Shown: positions 22,617-36,690 of the stretch, one piece after another
Layout: every line of letters begins with the position of its first letter
Position numbering within the stretch: the stretch's first letter is position 1
Origin: Euonymus europaeus
Lineage: Eukaryota; Streptophyta; Magnoliopsida; Celastrales; Celastraceae
Length of the DNA stretch: 64,000 nucleotides
Direction of reading: 5' to 3'
Assembly: GCA_963580455.1 (NCBI GenBank)
Contig: OY756966.1
Location: 14,387,001 to 14,451,000, forward strand
Notes under the pieces: model-generated
What the model saw: the letters and a program-made list of their open reading frames with translations, nothing else
Told to the model about the DNA's origin: nothing
The model's database searches: none
Position numbers and translations under genes: made by a program

Positions 22617-25180
22617 TTCTATGACAAATGGACAAAACCGTTAAAAGCTCCTCCATAGAGAGAGTTGAGCAACTTCGGACTATCAAAGTTGCTCGGGATA
22701 GACTTTTAATTGTTCTTCTATGTCAAATTTTACGAGTATAAGCTTCCTACATTATTTCGATGCCAAAACACCAACTTTCTATGACAAATAGACAAAACCG
22801 TTAAAAGCTCCTCCATAGAGAGAGTTGAGCAACTTCGGACTATCAAAGTTGTTCGGGATAGACTTTTTATTGTTCTTCTACGTCAAATTTTACGAGTATA
22901 TGCTTCCAACATTATTTCGATGCCAAAACACCAACTTTCTATGACAAATGGACAAAACCGTTAAAAGCTCCTCCATAGAGAGAGTTGAGCAACTTTGGAC
23001 TATCAAAGTTGCTCGGGATAGACTTTTAATTGTTCTTCTATGTCAAATTTTATGAGTATAAGCTTTCTACATTATTTCGATGTCAAAAAACCAACTTTCT
23101 ATGACAAATGGACAAAACCGTTAAAAGCTCCTCCATAGAGAGAGTTGAGCAACTTTGGACTATCAAAGTTGCTCGGGATAGACTTTTAATTGTTCTTCTA
23201 TGTCAAATTTTACGAGTATAAGCTTCATAGATTATTTCGAGTCCAAAACACCAACGTTCTATGACAAATAGACAAAAACGTTAAAAGCTCCTCCATAGAG
23301 AGAGTTGGGCAATTTCGGACTATCGAAGTTGCTCGGAATAGACTTTTAATTGTCCTTCTATGTCAAATTTTACGAGTATAAGCTTCCTACATTATTTCGA
23401 TGCCAAAAAACCAACTTTCTATGAGAAAAAGACAAAAACCGTTAAAAGCTCCTCCAGAGAGAGTTGAGCAACTTCGGACTATCAAAGTTGCTCGGAATAG
23501 AATTTTAATTGTTCTTCTATGTCAAATTTTATGAGTATAAGCTTCCTACATTATTTCGATGCCCAAAAACCAACTTTCTATGACAAATGGACAAAGCCGT
23601 TAAAAGCTCCTCCATAGAGAGAGTTGAGCAACTTCGGACTATCAAAGTTGCTCGGGATAGACTTTTAATTGTTCTTCTATGTCAAATTTTACGAGTATAA
23701 GCTTCCTACATTATTTCGATGCCCAAAAACCAACTTTCTATGACAAATGGACAAAGCCGTTAAAAGCTCCTCCATAGAGAGAGTTGAGCAACTTCGGACT
23801 ATCAAAGTTGCTCGGGATAGACTTTTAATTGTTCTTCTATGTCAAATTTTATGAGTATAAGCTTCCTACATTATTTCGATGCCAAAACACCAACTTTCTA
23901 TGCCAAATGGACAAAACCGTTAAAAGCTCCTCCATAGAGAGAGTTGAGCAAATTCGGAGCATCAAAGTTGCTCGGAATAGACTTTTAATGGTTCTTCTAT
24001 GTCAAATTTTACGAGTATAAGCTTCCAACATTATTTCAATGCCAAAAAACCAACTTTCTATGACAAATGGACAAAACAGTTAAAAGCTCCTCCATAGAGA
24101 GAGTTGAGCAACTTTGGACTATCAAAGTTGCTCGGGATAGACTTTTAATTGTTCTTCTATGTCAAATTTTATGAGTATAAGCTTCCTACATTATTTCGAT
24201 GTCAAAAAACCAACTTTCTATGACAAATGGACAAAACCGTTAAAAGCTCCTCCATAGAGAGAGTTGAGCAACTTTGGACTATCAAAGTTGCTCGGGATAG
24301 ACTTTTAATTGTTCTTCTATGTCAAATTTTATGAGTATAAGCTTCCTACATTATTTCGATGTCAAAAAACCAACTTTCTATGACAAATGGACAAAACCGT
24401 TAAAAGCTCCTCCATAGAGAGAGTTGAGCAACTTCGGACTGTCAAAGTTGCTCGGGATAGACTTTTAATTGTTCTTCTATGTCAAATTTTATGAGTATAA
24501 GCTTCCTACATTATTTCGATGCCAAAACACCAACTTTCTATGAAAAATAGACAAAAATGTTAAAAGCTCCTCCATAGAGAGAGTTGAGCAACTTCGGACT
24601 ATCAAAGTTGCTCGGGATAGACTTTTAATTGTTCTTCTATGTCAAATTTTATGAGTATAAGCTTCCTACATTATTTCGATGCCAAAACACCAACTTTCTA
24701 TGACAAATAGATAAAACCGTTAAGAGCTCTTCCATAGATAGTTGAGAAACTTCGGACCATCAAAGTTGCTCGATGTACACTTTTTATTGTTCTTCAATGT
24801 CAAATTTTATGACTATAAGCTTCCTACATTATTTCGATGCCAAAAAACCAACTTTCTATGAGAAAGAGACACAACCGTTAAAAGCTCCTCCATAGAGAGA
24901 GTTGAGCAACTTCGGACTATCAAAGTTGCTCGGAATAGAATTTTAATTGTTCTTCTATGTCAAATTTTACGAGTATAAGCTTCCTACATTATTTCGATGC
25001 CCAAAAACCAACTTTCTATGACAAATGGACAAAGCCGTTAAAAGCTCCTCCATAGAGAGAGTTGAGCAACTTCGGACTATCAAAGTTGCTCGAGATAGAC
25101 TTTTAATTGTTCTTCTATGTCAAATTTTACGAGTATAAGCTTCCTACATTATTTCGATGCCAAAACACCAACTTTCTATG
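22617..25180 (+). repeat. 18-monomer HOR unit, copy 1
   Basis: It matches 25494-28057 at an offset of 2877 bp (18 monomers minus 3 bp). Shared private variants include GAAAAAGACAAAAACCG (1-bp gain), CCTCCAGAGAGAG (2-bp loss), GAGCAAATTCGGAGC, ACAAAACAGTT, GGACTGTC, GACACAACCG and TTGCTCGAGATAG. No second block in the window shows all of these together except the duplicate. Confidence 0.9.
24722..24750 (+). repeat. Isolated 158-bp monomer tag
   Basis: AAGAGCTCTT followed by CCATAGATAGTTGAG sits downstream of a GAAAAATAG monomer, with no 5' cassette part. The next tag, at 27609, lies 2877 bp away. Confidence 0.8.
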
Positions 25181-25493
25181 ACAAATAGACAAAACCGTTA
25201 AAAGCTCCTCCATAGAGAGAGTTGAGCAACTTCGGACTATCAAAGTTGTTCGGGATAGACTTTTTATTGTTCTTCTACGTCAAATTTTACGAGTATATGC
25301 TTCCAACATTATTTCGATGCCAAAACACCAACTTTCTATGACAAATAGACAAAACCGTTAAAAGCTCCTCCATAGAGAGAGTTGAGCAACTTCGGACTAT
25401 CAAAGTTGTTCGGGATAGACTTTTTATTGTTCTTCTACGTCAAATTTTACGAGTATATGCTTCCAACATTATTTCGATGCCAAAACACCAACT

Positions 25494-28057
25494 TTCTATG
25501 ACAAATGGACAAAACCGTTAAAAGCTCCTCCATAGAGAGAGTTGAGCAACTTCGGACTATCAAAGTTGCTCGGGATAGACTTTTAATTGTTCTTCTATGT
25601 CAAATTTTACGAGTATAAGCTTCCTACATTATTTCGATGCCAAAACACCAACTTTCTATGACAAATAGACAAAACCGTTAAAAGCTCCTCCATAGAGAGA
25701 GTTGAGCAACTTCGGACTATCAAAGTTGTTCGGGATAGACTTTTTATTGTTCTTCTACGTCAAATTTTACGAGTATATGCTTCCAACATTATTTCGATGC
25801 CAAAACACCAACTTTCTATGACAAATGGACAAAACCGTTAAAAGCTCCTCCATAGAGAGAGTTGAGCAACTTTGGACTATCAAAGTTGCTCGGGATAGAC
25901 TTTTAATTGTTCTTCTATGTCAAATTTTATGAGTATAAGCTTTCTACATTATTTCGATGTCAAAAAACCAACTTTCTATGACAAATGGACAAAACCGTTA
26001 AAAGCTCCTCCATAGAGAGAGTTGAGCAACTTTGGACTATCAAAGTTGCTCGGGATAGACTTTTAATTGTTCTTCTATGTCAAATTTTACGAGTATAAGC
26101 TTCATAGATTATTTCGAGTCCAAAACACCAACGTTCTATGACAAATAGACAAAAACGTTAAAAGCTCCTCCATAGAGAGAGTTGGGCAATTTCGGACTAT
26201 CGAAGTTGCTCGGAATAGACTTTTAATTGTCCTTCTATGTCAAATTTTACGAGTATAAGCTTCCTACATTATTTCGATGCCAAAAAACCAACTTTCTATG
26301 AGAAAAAGACAAAAACCGTTAAAAGCTCCTCCAGAGAGAGTTGAGCAACTTCGGACTATCAAAGTTGCTCGGAATAGAATTTTAATTGTTCTTCTATGTC
26401 AAATTTTATGAGTATAAGCTTCCTACATTATTTCGATGCCCAAAAACCAACTTTCTATGACAAATGGACAAAGCCGTTAAAAGCTCCTCCATAGAGAGAG
26501 TTGAGCAACTTCGGACTATCAAAGTTGCTCGGGATAGACTTTTAATTGTTCTTCTATGTCAAATTTTACGAGTATAAGCTTCCTACATTATTTCGATGCC
26601 CAAAAACCAACTTTCTATGACAAATGGACAAAGCCGTTAAAAGCTCCTCCATAGAGAGAGTTGAGCAACTTCGGACTATCAAAGTTGCTCGGGATAGACT
26701 TTTAATTGTTCTTCTATGTCAAATTTTATGAGTATAAGCTTCCTACATTATTTCGATGCCAAAACACCAACTTTCTATGCCAAATGGACAAAACCGTTAA
26801 AAGCTCCTCCATAGAGAGAGTTGAGCAAATTCGGAGCATCAAAGTTGCTCGGAATAGACTTTTAATGGTTCTTCTATGTCAAATTTTACGAGTATAAGCT
26901 TCCAACATTATTTCAATGCCAAAAAACCAACTTTCTATGACAAATGGACAAAACAGTTAAAAGCTCCTCCATAGAGAGAGTTGAGCAACTTTGGACTATC
27001 AAAGTTGCTCGGGATAGACTTTTAATTGTTCTTCTATGTCAAATTTTATGAGTATAAGCTTCCTACATTATTTCGATGTCAAAAAACCAACTTTCTATGA
27101 CAAATGGACAAAACCGTTAAAAGCTCCTCCATAGAGAGAGTTGAGCAACTTTGGACTATCAAAGTTGCTCGGGATAGACTTTTAATTGTTCTTCTATGTC
27201 AAATTTTATGAGTATAAGCTTCCTACATTATTTCGATGTCAAAAAACCAACTTTCTATGACAAATGGACAAAACCGTTAAAAGCTCCTCCATAGAGAGAG
27301 TTGAGCAACTTCGGACTGTCAAAGTTGCTCGGGATAGACTTTTAATTGTTCTTCTATGTCAAATTTTATGAGTATAAGCTTCCTACATTATTTCGATGCC
27401 AAAACACCAACTTTCTATGAAAAATAGACAAAAATGTTAAAAGCTCCTCCATAGAGAGAGTTGAGCAACTTCGGACTATCAAAGTTGCTCGGGATAGACT
27501 TTTAATTGTTCTTCTATGTCAAATTTTATGAGTATAAGCTTCCTACATTATTTCGATGCCAAAACACCAACTTTCTATGACAAATAGATAAAACCGTTAA
27601 GAGCTCTTCCATAGATAGTTGAGAAACTTCGGACCATCAAAGTTGCTCGATGTACACTTTTTATTGTTCTTCAATGTCAAATTTTATGACTATAAGCTTC
27701 CTACATTATTTCGATGCCAAAAAACCAACTTTCTATGAGAAAGAGACACAACCGTTAAAAGCTCCTCCATAGAGAGAGTTGAGCAACTTCGGACTATCAA
27801 AGTTGCTCGGAATAGAATTTTAATTGTTCTTCTATGTCAAATTTTACGAGTATAAGCTTCCTACATTATTTCGATGCCCAAAAACCAACTTTCTATGACA
27901 AATGGACAAAGCCGTTAAAAGCTCCTCCATAGAGAGAGTTGAGCAACTTCGGACTATCAAAGTTGCTCGAGATAGACTTTTAATTGTTCTTCTATGTCAA
28001 ATTTTACGAGTATAAGCTTCCTACATTATTTCGATGCCAAAACACCAACTTTCTATG
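25494..28057 (+). repeat. 18-monomer HOR unit, copy 2
   Basis: It is essentially the same sequence as 22617-25180. The gap between them (25181-25493) is two extra monomers of the AATAG / ATATGCTTCCAAC type. At the right edge copy 2 continues into a GCCAAATGG monomer, whereas copy 1 continued into AATAG. Confidence 0.9.
27599..27627 (+). repeat. Isolated 158-bp monomer tag
   Basis: This is the duplicate of the tag at 24722, with the same neighbours on both sides. Confidence 0.8.
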
Positions 28058-28430
28058 CCAAATGGACAAAACCGTTAAAAGCTCCTCCATAGAGAGAGTT
28101 GAGCAACTTCGGAGCATCAAAGTTGCTCGGAATAGACTTTTAATGGTTCTTCTATGTCAAATTTTACGAGTATAAGCTTCCTACATTATTTCAATGCCAA
28201 AAAACCAACTTTCTAGGACAAATGGACAAAACCGTTAAAAGCTCCTCCATAGAGAGAGTTGAGCAACTTTGGACTATCAAAGTTGCTCGGGATAGACTTT
28301 TAATTGTTCTTCTATGTCAAATTTTATGACTATAAGCTTCCTACATTATTTCGATGCCCAAAAACCAACTTTCTATGACAAATGGACAAAGCCGTTAAAA
28401 GCTCCTCCATAGAGAGAGTTGAGCAACTTC

Positions 28431-28651
28431 GGACCATCGAAGTTGCTCGGTGTCTAATTTTTATTGTTCTCATATGTAAAATTTTACGAGTATAAGCTTC
28501 AGAGATTATTTCGATGCCAAAACACCAACTTTTTATGACAAATAGATAAAACCGTTAAGAGCTCTTCCATAGATAGTTGAGAAACTTCGGACCATCAAAG
28601 TTGCTCGATGTACACTTTTTATTGTTCTTCAATGTCAAATTTTATGACTAT
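28431..28651 (+). repeat. Partial divergent cassette (3' part)
   Basis: It has the same truncated form as at 22361, again entered from a GACAAAGCCG monomer, with GATAGTTGAG in place of GATAGTCGAG. It is followed by a CTAACTTTC monomer, as are several full copies. Confidence 0.82.
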
Positions 28652-28874
28652 AAGCTTCCTACATTATTTCGATGCCAAAAAACTAACTTTCTATGACAAA
28701 TGGACAAAACCGTTAAAAGCTCCTCCATAGAGAGAGTTGAGCAACTTCGGACTATCAAAGTTGCTCGGGATAGACTTTTAATTGTTCTTCTATGTCAAAT
28801 TTTACGAGTATAAGCTTCCAACATTATTTCAATGCCAAAAAACCAACTTTCTATGACAAATGGACAAAACCGTT

Positions 28875-28903
28875 AAAAGCTCTTCCATAGATAGTTGAGA
28901 AAC
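28875..28903 (+). repeat. Isolated 158-bp monomer tag, palindrome lost
   Basis: The tag CCATAGATAGTTGAG is present at 28885, but the preceding bases read AAAAGCTCTT, so the 10-bp palindrome is imperfect. It looks like a junction between an ordinary GTTAAAAGCTC monomer and the tag. Confidence 0.75.
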
Positions 28904-29832
28904 TTCGGACCATCAAAGTTGCTCGATGTACACTTTTTATTGTTCTTCAATGTCAAATTTTATGACTATAAGCTTCCTACATTATTTCGATGCCAAAAAA
29001 CTAACTTTCTATGACAAATGGACAAAACCGTTAAAAGCTCCTCCATAGAGAGAGTTGAGCAAATTCGGAGCATCAAAGTTGCTCGGAATAGACTTTTAAT
29101 GGTTCTTCTATGTCAAATTTTACGAGTATAAGCTTCCAACATTATTTCAATGCCAAAAAACCAACTTTCTATGACAAATGGACAAAACCGTTAAAAGCTC
29201 CTCCATAGAGAGAGTTGAGCAACTTTGGACTATCAAAGTTGCTCGGGATAGACTTTTAATTGTTCTTCTATGTCAAATTTTATGAGTATAAGCTTCCTAC
29301 ATTATTTCGATGTCAAAAAACCAACTTTCTATGACAAATGGACAAAACCGTTAAAAGCTCCTCCATAGAGAGAGTTGAGCAACTTTGGACTATCAAAGTT
29401 GCTCGGGATAGACTTTTAATTGTTCTTCTATGTCAAATTTTATGAGTATAAGCTTCCTACATTATTTCGATGTCAAAAAACCAACTTTCTATGACAAATG
29501 GACAAAACCGTTAAAAGCTCCTCCATAGAGAGAGTTGAGCAACTTCGGACTGTCAAAGTTGCTCGGGATAGACTTTTAATTGTTCTTCTATGTCAAATTT
29601 TATGAGTATAAGCTTCCTACATTATTTCGATGCCAAAACACCAACTTTCTATGAAAAATAGACAAAAATGTTAAAAGCTCCTCCATAGAGAGAGTTGAGC
29701 AACTTCGGACTATCAAAGTTGCTCGGGATAGACTTTTAATTGTTCTTCTATGTCAAATTTTATGAGTATAAGCTTCCTACATTATTTCGATGCCAAAACA
29801 CCAACTTTCTATGACAAATAGATAAAACCGTT

Positions 29833-29861
29833 AAGAGCTCTTCCATAGATAGTTGAGAAAC
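29833..29861 (+). repeat. Isolated 158-bp monomer tag
   Basis: It is the counterpart of the tag at 27599 in the 2234-bp-offset duplicate, with the palindrome intact. Confidence 0.8.
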
Positions 29862-30664
29862 TTCGGACCATCAAAGTTGCTCGATGTACACTTTTTATTG
29901 TTCTTCAATGTCAAATTTTATGACTATAAGCTTCCTACATTATTTCGATGCCAAAAAACCAACTTTCTATGAGAAAGAGACACAACCGTTAAAAGCTCCT
30001 CCATAGAGAGAGTTGAGCAACTTCGGACTATCAAAGTTGCTCGGAATAGAATTTTAATTGTTCTTCTATGTCAAATTTTACGAGTATAAGCTTCCTACAT
30101 TATTTCGATGCCCAAAAACCAACTTTCTATGACAAATGGACAAAGCCGTTAAAAGCTCCTCCATAGAGAGAGTTGAGCAACTTCGGACTATCAAAGTTGC
30201 TCGAGATAGACTTTTAATTGTTCTTCTATGTCAAATTTTACGAGTATAAGCTTCCTACATTATTTCGATACCAAAACATCAACTTTCTATGCCAAATGGA
30301 CAAAACCGTTAAAAGCTCCTCCGTAGAGAGAGTTGAGCAACTTCGGAGCATCAAAGTTGCTCGGAATAGACTTTTAATGGTTCTTCTATGTCAAATTTTA
30401 CGAGTATAAGCTTCCTACATTATTTCAATGCCAAAAAACCAACTTTCTAGGACAAATGGACAAAACCGTTAAAAGCTCCTCCATAGAGAGAGTTGAGCAA
30501 CTTTGGACTATCAAAGTTGCTCGGGATAGACTTTTAATTGTTCTTCTATGTCAAATTTTATGACTATAAGCTTCCTACATTATTTCGATGCCCAAAAACC
30601 AACTTTCTATGACAAATGGACAAAGCCGTTAAAAGCTCCTCCATAGAGAGAGTTGAGCAACTTC

Positions 30665-30885
30665 GGACCATCGAAGTTGCTCGGTGTCTAATTTTTATTG
30701 TTCTCATATGTAAAATTTTACGAGTATAAGCTTCAGAGATTATTTCGTTGCCAAAACACCAACTTTTTATGACAAATAGATAAAACCGTTAAGAGCTCTT
30801 CCATAGATAGTTGAGAAACTTCGGACCATCAAAGTTGCTCGATGTACACTTTTTATTGTTCTTCAATGTCAAATTTTATGACTAT
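30665..30885 (+). repeat. Partial divergent cassette (3' part)
   Basis: This is a copy of the truncated form at 28431, 2234 bp downstream, with one private change, TTTCGTTGCC. Confidence 0.82.
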
Positions 30886-33202
30886 AAGCTTCCTACATTA
30901 TTTCGATGCCAAAAAACTAACTTTCTATGACAAATGGACAAAACCGTTAAAAGCTCCTCCATAGAGAGAGTTGAGCAACTTCGGACTATCAAAGTTGCTC
31001 GGGATAGACTTTTAATTGTTCTTCTATGTCAAATTTTACGAGTATAAGCTTCCTACATTATTTCGATGCCAAAACACCAACTTTCTATGACAAATAGACA
31101 AAACCGTTAAAAGCTCCTCCATAGAGAGAGTTGAGCAACTTCGGACTATCAAAGTTGTTCGGGATAGACTTTTTATTGTTCTTCTACGTCAAATTTTACG
31201 AGTATATGCTTCCAACATTATTTCGATGCCAAAACACCAACTTTCTATGACAAATGGACAAAACCGTTAAAAGCTCCTCCATAGAGAGAGTTGAGCAACT
31301 TTGGACTATCAAAGTTGCTCGGGATAGACTTTTAATTGTTCTTCTATGTCAAATTTTATGAGTATAAGCTTCCTACATTATTTCGATGTCAAAAAACCAA
31401 CTTTCTATGACAAATGGACAAAACCGTTAAAAGCTCCTCCATAGAGAGAGTTGAGCAACTTTGGACTATCAAAGTTGCTCGGGATAGACTTTTAATTGTT
31501 CTTCTATGTCAAATTTTACGAGTATAAGCTTCATAGATTATTTCGAGTCCAAAACACCAACGTTCTATGACAAATAGACAAAAACGTTAAAAGCTCCTCC
31601 ATAGAGAGAGTTGGGCAATTTCGGACTATCGAAGTTGCTCGGAATAGACTTTTAATTGTCCTTCTATGTCAAATTTTACGAGTATAAGCTTCCTACATTA
31701 TTTCGATGCCAAAAAACCAACTTTCTATGAGAAAGAGACAAAAACCGTTAAAAGCTCCTCCAGAGAGAGTTGAGCAACTTCGGACTATCAAAGTTGCTCG
31801 GAATAGAATTTTAATTGTTCTTCTATGTCAAATTTTACGAGTATAAGCTTCCTACATTATTTCGATGCCCAAAAACCAACTTTCTATGACAAATGGACAA
31901 AGCCGTTAAAAGCTCCTCCATAGAGAGAGTTGAGCGACTTCGGACTATCAAAGTTGCTCGGGATAGACTTTTAATTGTTCTTCTATGTCAAATTTTACGA
32001 GTATAAGCTTCCTACATTATTTCGATGCCAAAACACCAACTTTCTATGCCAAATGGACAAAACCGTTAAAAGCTCCTCCATAGAGAGAGTTGAGCAACTT
32101 CGGAGCATCAAAGTTGCTCGGAATAGACTTTTAATGGTTCTTCTATGTCAAATTTTACGAGTATAAGCTTCCTACATTATTTCAATGCCAAAAAACCAAC
32201 TTTCTATGACAAATGGACAAAACCGTTAAAAGCTCCTCCATAGAGAGAGTTGAGCAACTTTGGACGATCAAAGTTGCTCGGGATAGACTTTTAATTGTTC
32301 TTCTATGTCAAATTTTATGAGTATAAGCTTCCTACATTATTTCGATGTCAAAAAACCAACTTTCTATGACAAATGGACAAAACCGTTAAAAGCTCCTCCA
32401 TAGAGAGAGTTGAGCAACTTCGGACTATCAAAGTTGCTCGGGATAGACTTTTAATTGTTCTTCTATGTCAAATTTTATGAGTATAAGCTTCCTACATTAT
32501 TTCGATGCCAAAACACCAACTTTCTATGAAAAATAGACAAAAATGTTAAAAGCTCCTCCATAGAGAGAGTTGAGCAACTTCGGACTATCAAAGTTGCTCG
32601 GGATAGACTTTTAATTGTTCTTCTATGTCAAATTTTACGAGTATAAGCTTCCTACATTATTTCGAGTCCAAAACATCAACTTTCTATGACAAATGGACAA
32701 AAATGTTAAAGGCTCCTCCATAGAGAGAGTTGAGCTACTTCGGACTATCAAAGTTGCTCGTGATAGACTTTTTATTGTTTTTCTATGTCAAATTTTACGA
32801 GTATAAGCTTCCTACATTATTTCGATGCCAAAACACCAACTTTCTATGACAAATAGACAAAACCGTTAAAAGCTCCTCCATAGAGAGAGTTGAGCAACTT
32901 CGGACTATCAAAGTTGCTCGGAATAGAATTTTAATTGTTCTTCTATGTCAAATTTTACGAGTATAAGCTTCCTACATTATTTCGATGCCAAAACACCAAC
33001 TTTCTATGACAAATGGACAAACCCGTTAAAAGCTCCTCCATAGAGAGAGTTGAGCAACTTCGGACTATCAAAGTTGCTCGGGATAGACTTTTAATTGTTC
33101 TTCTATGTCAAATTTTACGAGTATAAGCTTCCTACATTATTTCGATGCCAAAACACCAACTTTCTATGTAAAATAGACAAAACCGTTAAAAGCTCCTCCA
33201 TA

Positions 33203-33762
33203 GAGAGAGATGAGCAACTTCGGACCATCAAAGTTGCTCGGTGTACAATTTCTATTGTTCTTATATGTCAAATTTTATGAGTATAAGCTTCCTAGATTAT
33301 TTCGATGCCAAAACACCAACTTTCTTTGATAAATGGACAAAACCGTTAAAAGCTTCTCCATAGAGAGAGTTGAGCAACTTCGGACTATCAAAATTGTTCA
33401 AGATAGACTTTTAATTGTTCTTCTATGTCAAATTTTACGAGTATAAGCTTCCTACATTATTTCGATGCCAAAAAACCAACTTTCTATGACAAATGGACAA
33501 AACCGTTAAAAGCTCATCCATAGAGAGAGTTGAGCAACTTTGGACCATCGAAGTTGCTCGGTGTCTAATTTTTATTGTTCACATATGTAAAATTTTACGA
33601 GTATAAGCTTCAGAGATTATTTCGATGCCAAAACACCAACTTTTTACGACAAATAGATAAAACCGTTAAGAGCTCTTCCATAGATAGTTGAGAAACTTCG
33701 GACCATCAAAGTTGCTCGATGTACACTTTTTATTGTTCTTCAATGTCAAATTTTATGACTAT
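33203..33762 (+). repeat. Divergent 560-bp cassette, copy 4
   Basis: The full marker order is present. Private changes are CTTTGGACCATCG, TTCACATATG and TTTTTACGAC. It stands in the mosaic middle of the array, far from the nearest full copy on either side. Confidence 0.87.
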
Positions 33763-34419
33763 AAGCTTCCTACATTATTTCGACGCCAAAAAACCAACTT
33801 TCTATGAGAAAGAGACAAAACCGTTAAAAGCTCCTCCATAGAGAGAGTTTTGCAACTTCGGACTATCAAAGTTGCTCGGGATAGACTTTTAATTGTTCTT
33901 CTATGTCAAATTTTACGAGTATAAGCTTCCTACATTATTTCGATGCCAAAACACCAACTTTTTATGACAAATGGACAAAACCGTTAAAACCTTATCCGTA
34001 GAGAGAGTTGAGCAACTTCGGACTATCAAAGTTGCTCGGAATAGACTTTTAATGGTTCTTCTATGTCAAATTTTACGAGTATAAGCTTCCTACATTATTT
34101 CAATGCCAAAAAACCAACTTTCTATGACAAATGGACAAAACCGTTAAAAGCTCCTCCATAGAGAGAGTTGAGCAACTTTGGACTATCAAAGTTGCTCGGG
34201 ATAGACTTTTAATTGTTCTTCTATGTCAAATTTTATGAGTATAAGCTTCCTACATTATTTCGATGTCAAAAAACCAACTTTCTATGACAAATGGACAAAA
34301 CCGTTAAAAGCTCCTCCATAGAGAGAGTTGAGCAACTTTGGACTATCAAAGTTGCTCGGGATAGACTTTTAATTGTTCTTCTATGTCAAATTTTATGAGT
34401 ATAAGCTTCATAGATTATT

Positions 34420-35090
34420 TCGAGTCCAAAACACCAACGTTCTATGACAAATAGACAAAAACGTTAAAAGCTCCTCCATAGAGAGAGTTGGGCAATTTCG
34501 GACTATCGAAGTTGCTCGGAATAGACTTTTAATTGTCCTTCTATGTCAAATTTTACGAGTATAAGCTTCCTACATTATTTCGATGCCAAAAAACCAACTT
34601 TCTATGAGAAAGAGACAAAAACCGTTAAAAGCTCCTCCATAGAGAGAGTTGAGCAACTTCGGACTATCAAAGTTGCTCGGAATAGAATTTTAATTGTTCT
34701 TCTATGTCAAATTTTACGAGTATAAGCTTCCTACATTATTTCGATGCCCAAAAACCAACTTTCTATGACAAATGGACAAAGCCGTTAAAAGCTCCTCCAT
34801 AGAGAGAGTTGAGCAACTTCGGACTATCAAAGTTGCTCGGGATAGACTTTTAATTGTTCTTCTATGTCAAATTTTACGAGTATAAGCTTTCTACATTATT
34901 TCGATGCCAAAACACCAACTTTCTATGCCAAATGGACAAAACCGTTAAAAGCTCCTCCATAGAGAGAGTTGAGCAACTTCGGAGCATCAAAGTTGCTCGG
35001 AATAGACTTTTAATGGTTCTTCTATATCAAATTTTACGAGTACAAGCTTCCTACATTATTTCAATGCCAAAAAACCAACTTTCTATGACA
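34420..35090 (+). repeat. 10-monomer-offset duplicate, copy 1
   Basis: It matches 36019-36690 at an offset of 1599 bp. Shared features are the GAGTCC/AACGTTC monomer, a GACAAAAACCG insertion, AAGCTTTCTAC and CTTCTATATC. Private changes here include GAGTACAAGC. Confidence 0.8.
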
Positions 35091-36018
35091 AATGGACAAA
35101 ACCGTTAAAAGCTCCTCCATAGAGAGAGTTGAGCAACTTTTGACTATCAAAGTTGCTCGGGATAGACTTTTAATTGTTCTTCTATGTCAAATTTTATGAG
35201 TATAAGCTTCCTACATTATTTCGATGTCAAAAAACCAACTTTCTATGACAAATGGACAAAACCGTTAAAAGCTCCTCCATAGAGAGAGTTGAGCAACTTT
35301 GGACTATCAAAGTTGCTCGGGATAGACTTTTAATTGTTCTTCTATGTCAAATTTTATGAGTATAAGCTTCCTACATTATTTCGATGTCAAAAAACCAACT
35401 TTCTATGACAAATGGACAAAACCGTTAAAAGCTCCTCCATAGAGAGAGTTGAGCAACTTCGGACTATCAAAGTTGCTCGTGATAGACTTTTAATTGTTCT
35501 TCAATGTCAAATTCTATGAGTATAAGCTTCCTACATTATTTTGATGCCAAAACACAAACTTTCTATGACAAATAGACAAAACCGTTAAAAGCTCATCCAT
35601 AGAGAGAATTGAGCAACTTCGGAATATCAAAGTTGCTCGGGATAGACTTTATTGTTCTTCTATGTCAAATTCTATGAGTATAAGCTTCCTACATTATTTC
35701 GATGCCAAAACACCAACTTTCTATGACAAATAGACAAAACCGTTAGAAGCTCCTCCATAGAGAGAGTTGAGCAACTTCGGACTATCAAAGTTGTTCGGGA
35801 TAGACTTTTTATTGTTCTTCTATGTCAAATTTTACGAGTATAAGCTTCCTACATTATTTCGATGCCAAAACACCAACTTTCTATGACAAATAGACAAAAC
35901 CGTTAAAAGCTCCTCCATAGAGAGAGTTGAGCAACTTTGGACTATCAAAGTTGCTCGGGATAGACTTTTAATTGTTCTTCTATGTCAAATTTTACGAGTA
36001 TAAGCTTCCTAGATTATT

Positions 36019-36690
36019 TCGAGTCCAAAACACCAACGTTCTATGACAAATAGACAAAAACGTTAAAAGCTCCTCCATAGAGAGAGTTGGGCAATTTCGG
36101 ACTATCGAAGTTGCTCGGAATAGACTTTTAATTGTCCTTCTATGTCAAATTTTACGAGTATAAGCTTCCTACATTATTTCGATGCCAAAAAACCAACTTT
36201 CTATGAGAAAGAGACAAAAACCGTTAAAAGCTCCTCCATAGAGAGAGTTGAGCAACTTCGGACAATCAAAGTTGCTCGGAATAGAATTTTAATTGTTCTT
36301 CTATGTCAAATTTTACGAGTATAAGCTTCCTACATTATTTCGATGCCCAAAAACCAACTTTCTATGACAAATGGACAAAGCCGTTAAAAGCTCCTCCATA
36401 GAGAGAGTTGAGCAACTTCGGACTATCAAAGTTGCTCGGGATAGACTTTTAATTGTTCTTCTATGTCAAATTTTACGAGTATAAGCTTTCTACATTATTT
36501 CGATGCCAAAACACCAACTTTCTATGCCAAATGGACAAAACCGTTAAAAGCTCCTCCATAGAGAGAGTTGAGCAACTTCGGAGCATCAAAGTTGCTCGGA
36601 ATAGAATTTTAATGGTTCTTCTATATCAAATTTTACGAGTATAAGCTTCCTACATTATTTCAATGCCAAAAAACCAACTTTCTATGACAA
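36019..36690 (+). repeat. 10-monomer-offset duplicate, copy 2
   Basis: This is the partner of 34420-35090. Private changes are GGACAATC and GAATAGAATTTTAATGG. The second of these looks like exchange between the GAATAGAATTTTAATTG and GAATAGACTTTTAATGG monomer types. Confidence 0.8.

Larger units (their letters stand above)
26811..28815 (+). repeat. 14-monomer-offset duplicate, copy 1
   Basis: It matches 29045-31049 at an offset of 2234 bp (14 monomers minus 6 bp), from the GAGCAAATTCGG monomer through the CTAACTTTC monomer. It overlaps the right half of the 2877-bp unit, so that stretch exists in three versions. Confidence 0.87.
29045..31049 (+). repeat. 14-monomer-offset duplicate, copy 2
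   Basis: It follows 26811-28815 with scattered changes clustered in one monomer: GATACC, AACATCAAC and CCGTAGAG near 30268-30325. The right edge at about 31049 switches back to the AATAG / ATATGCTTCCAAC order also seen from 22741, at an offset of 8306 bp. Confidence 0.86.
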
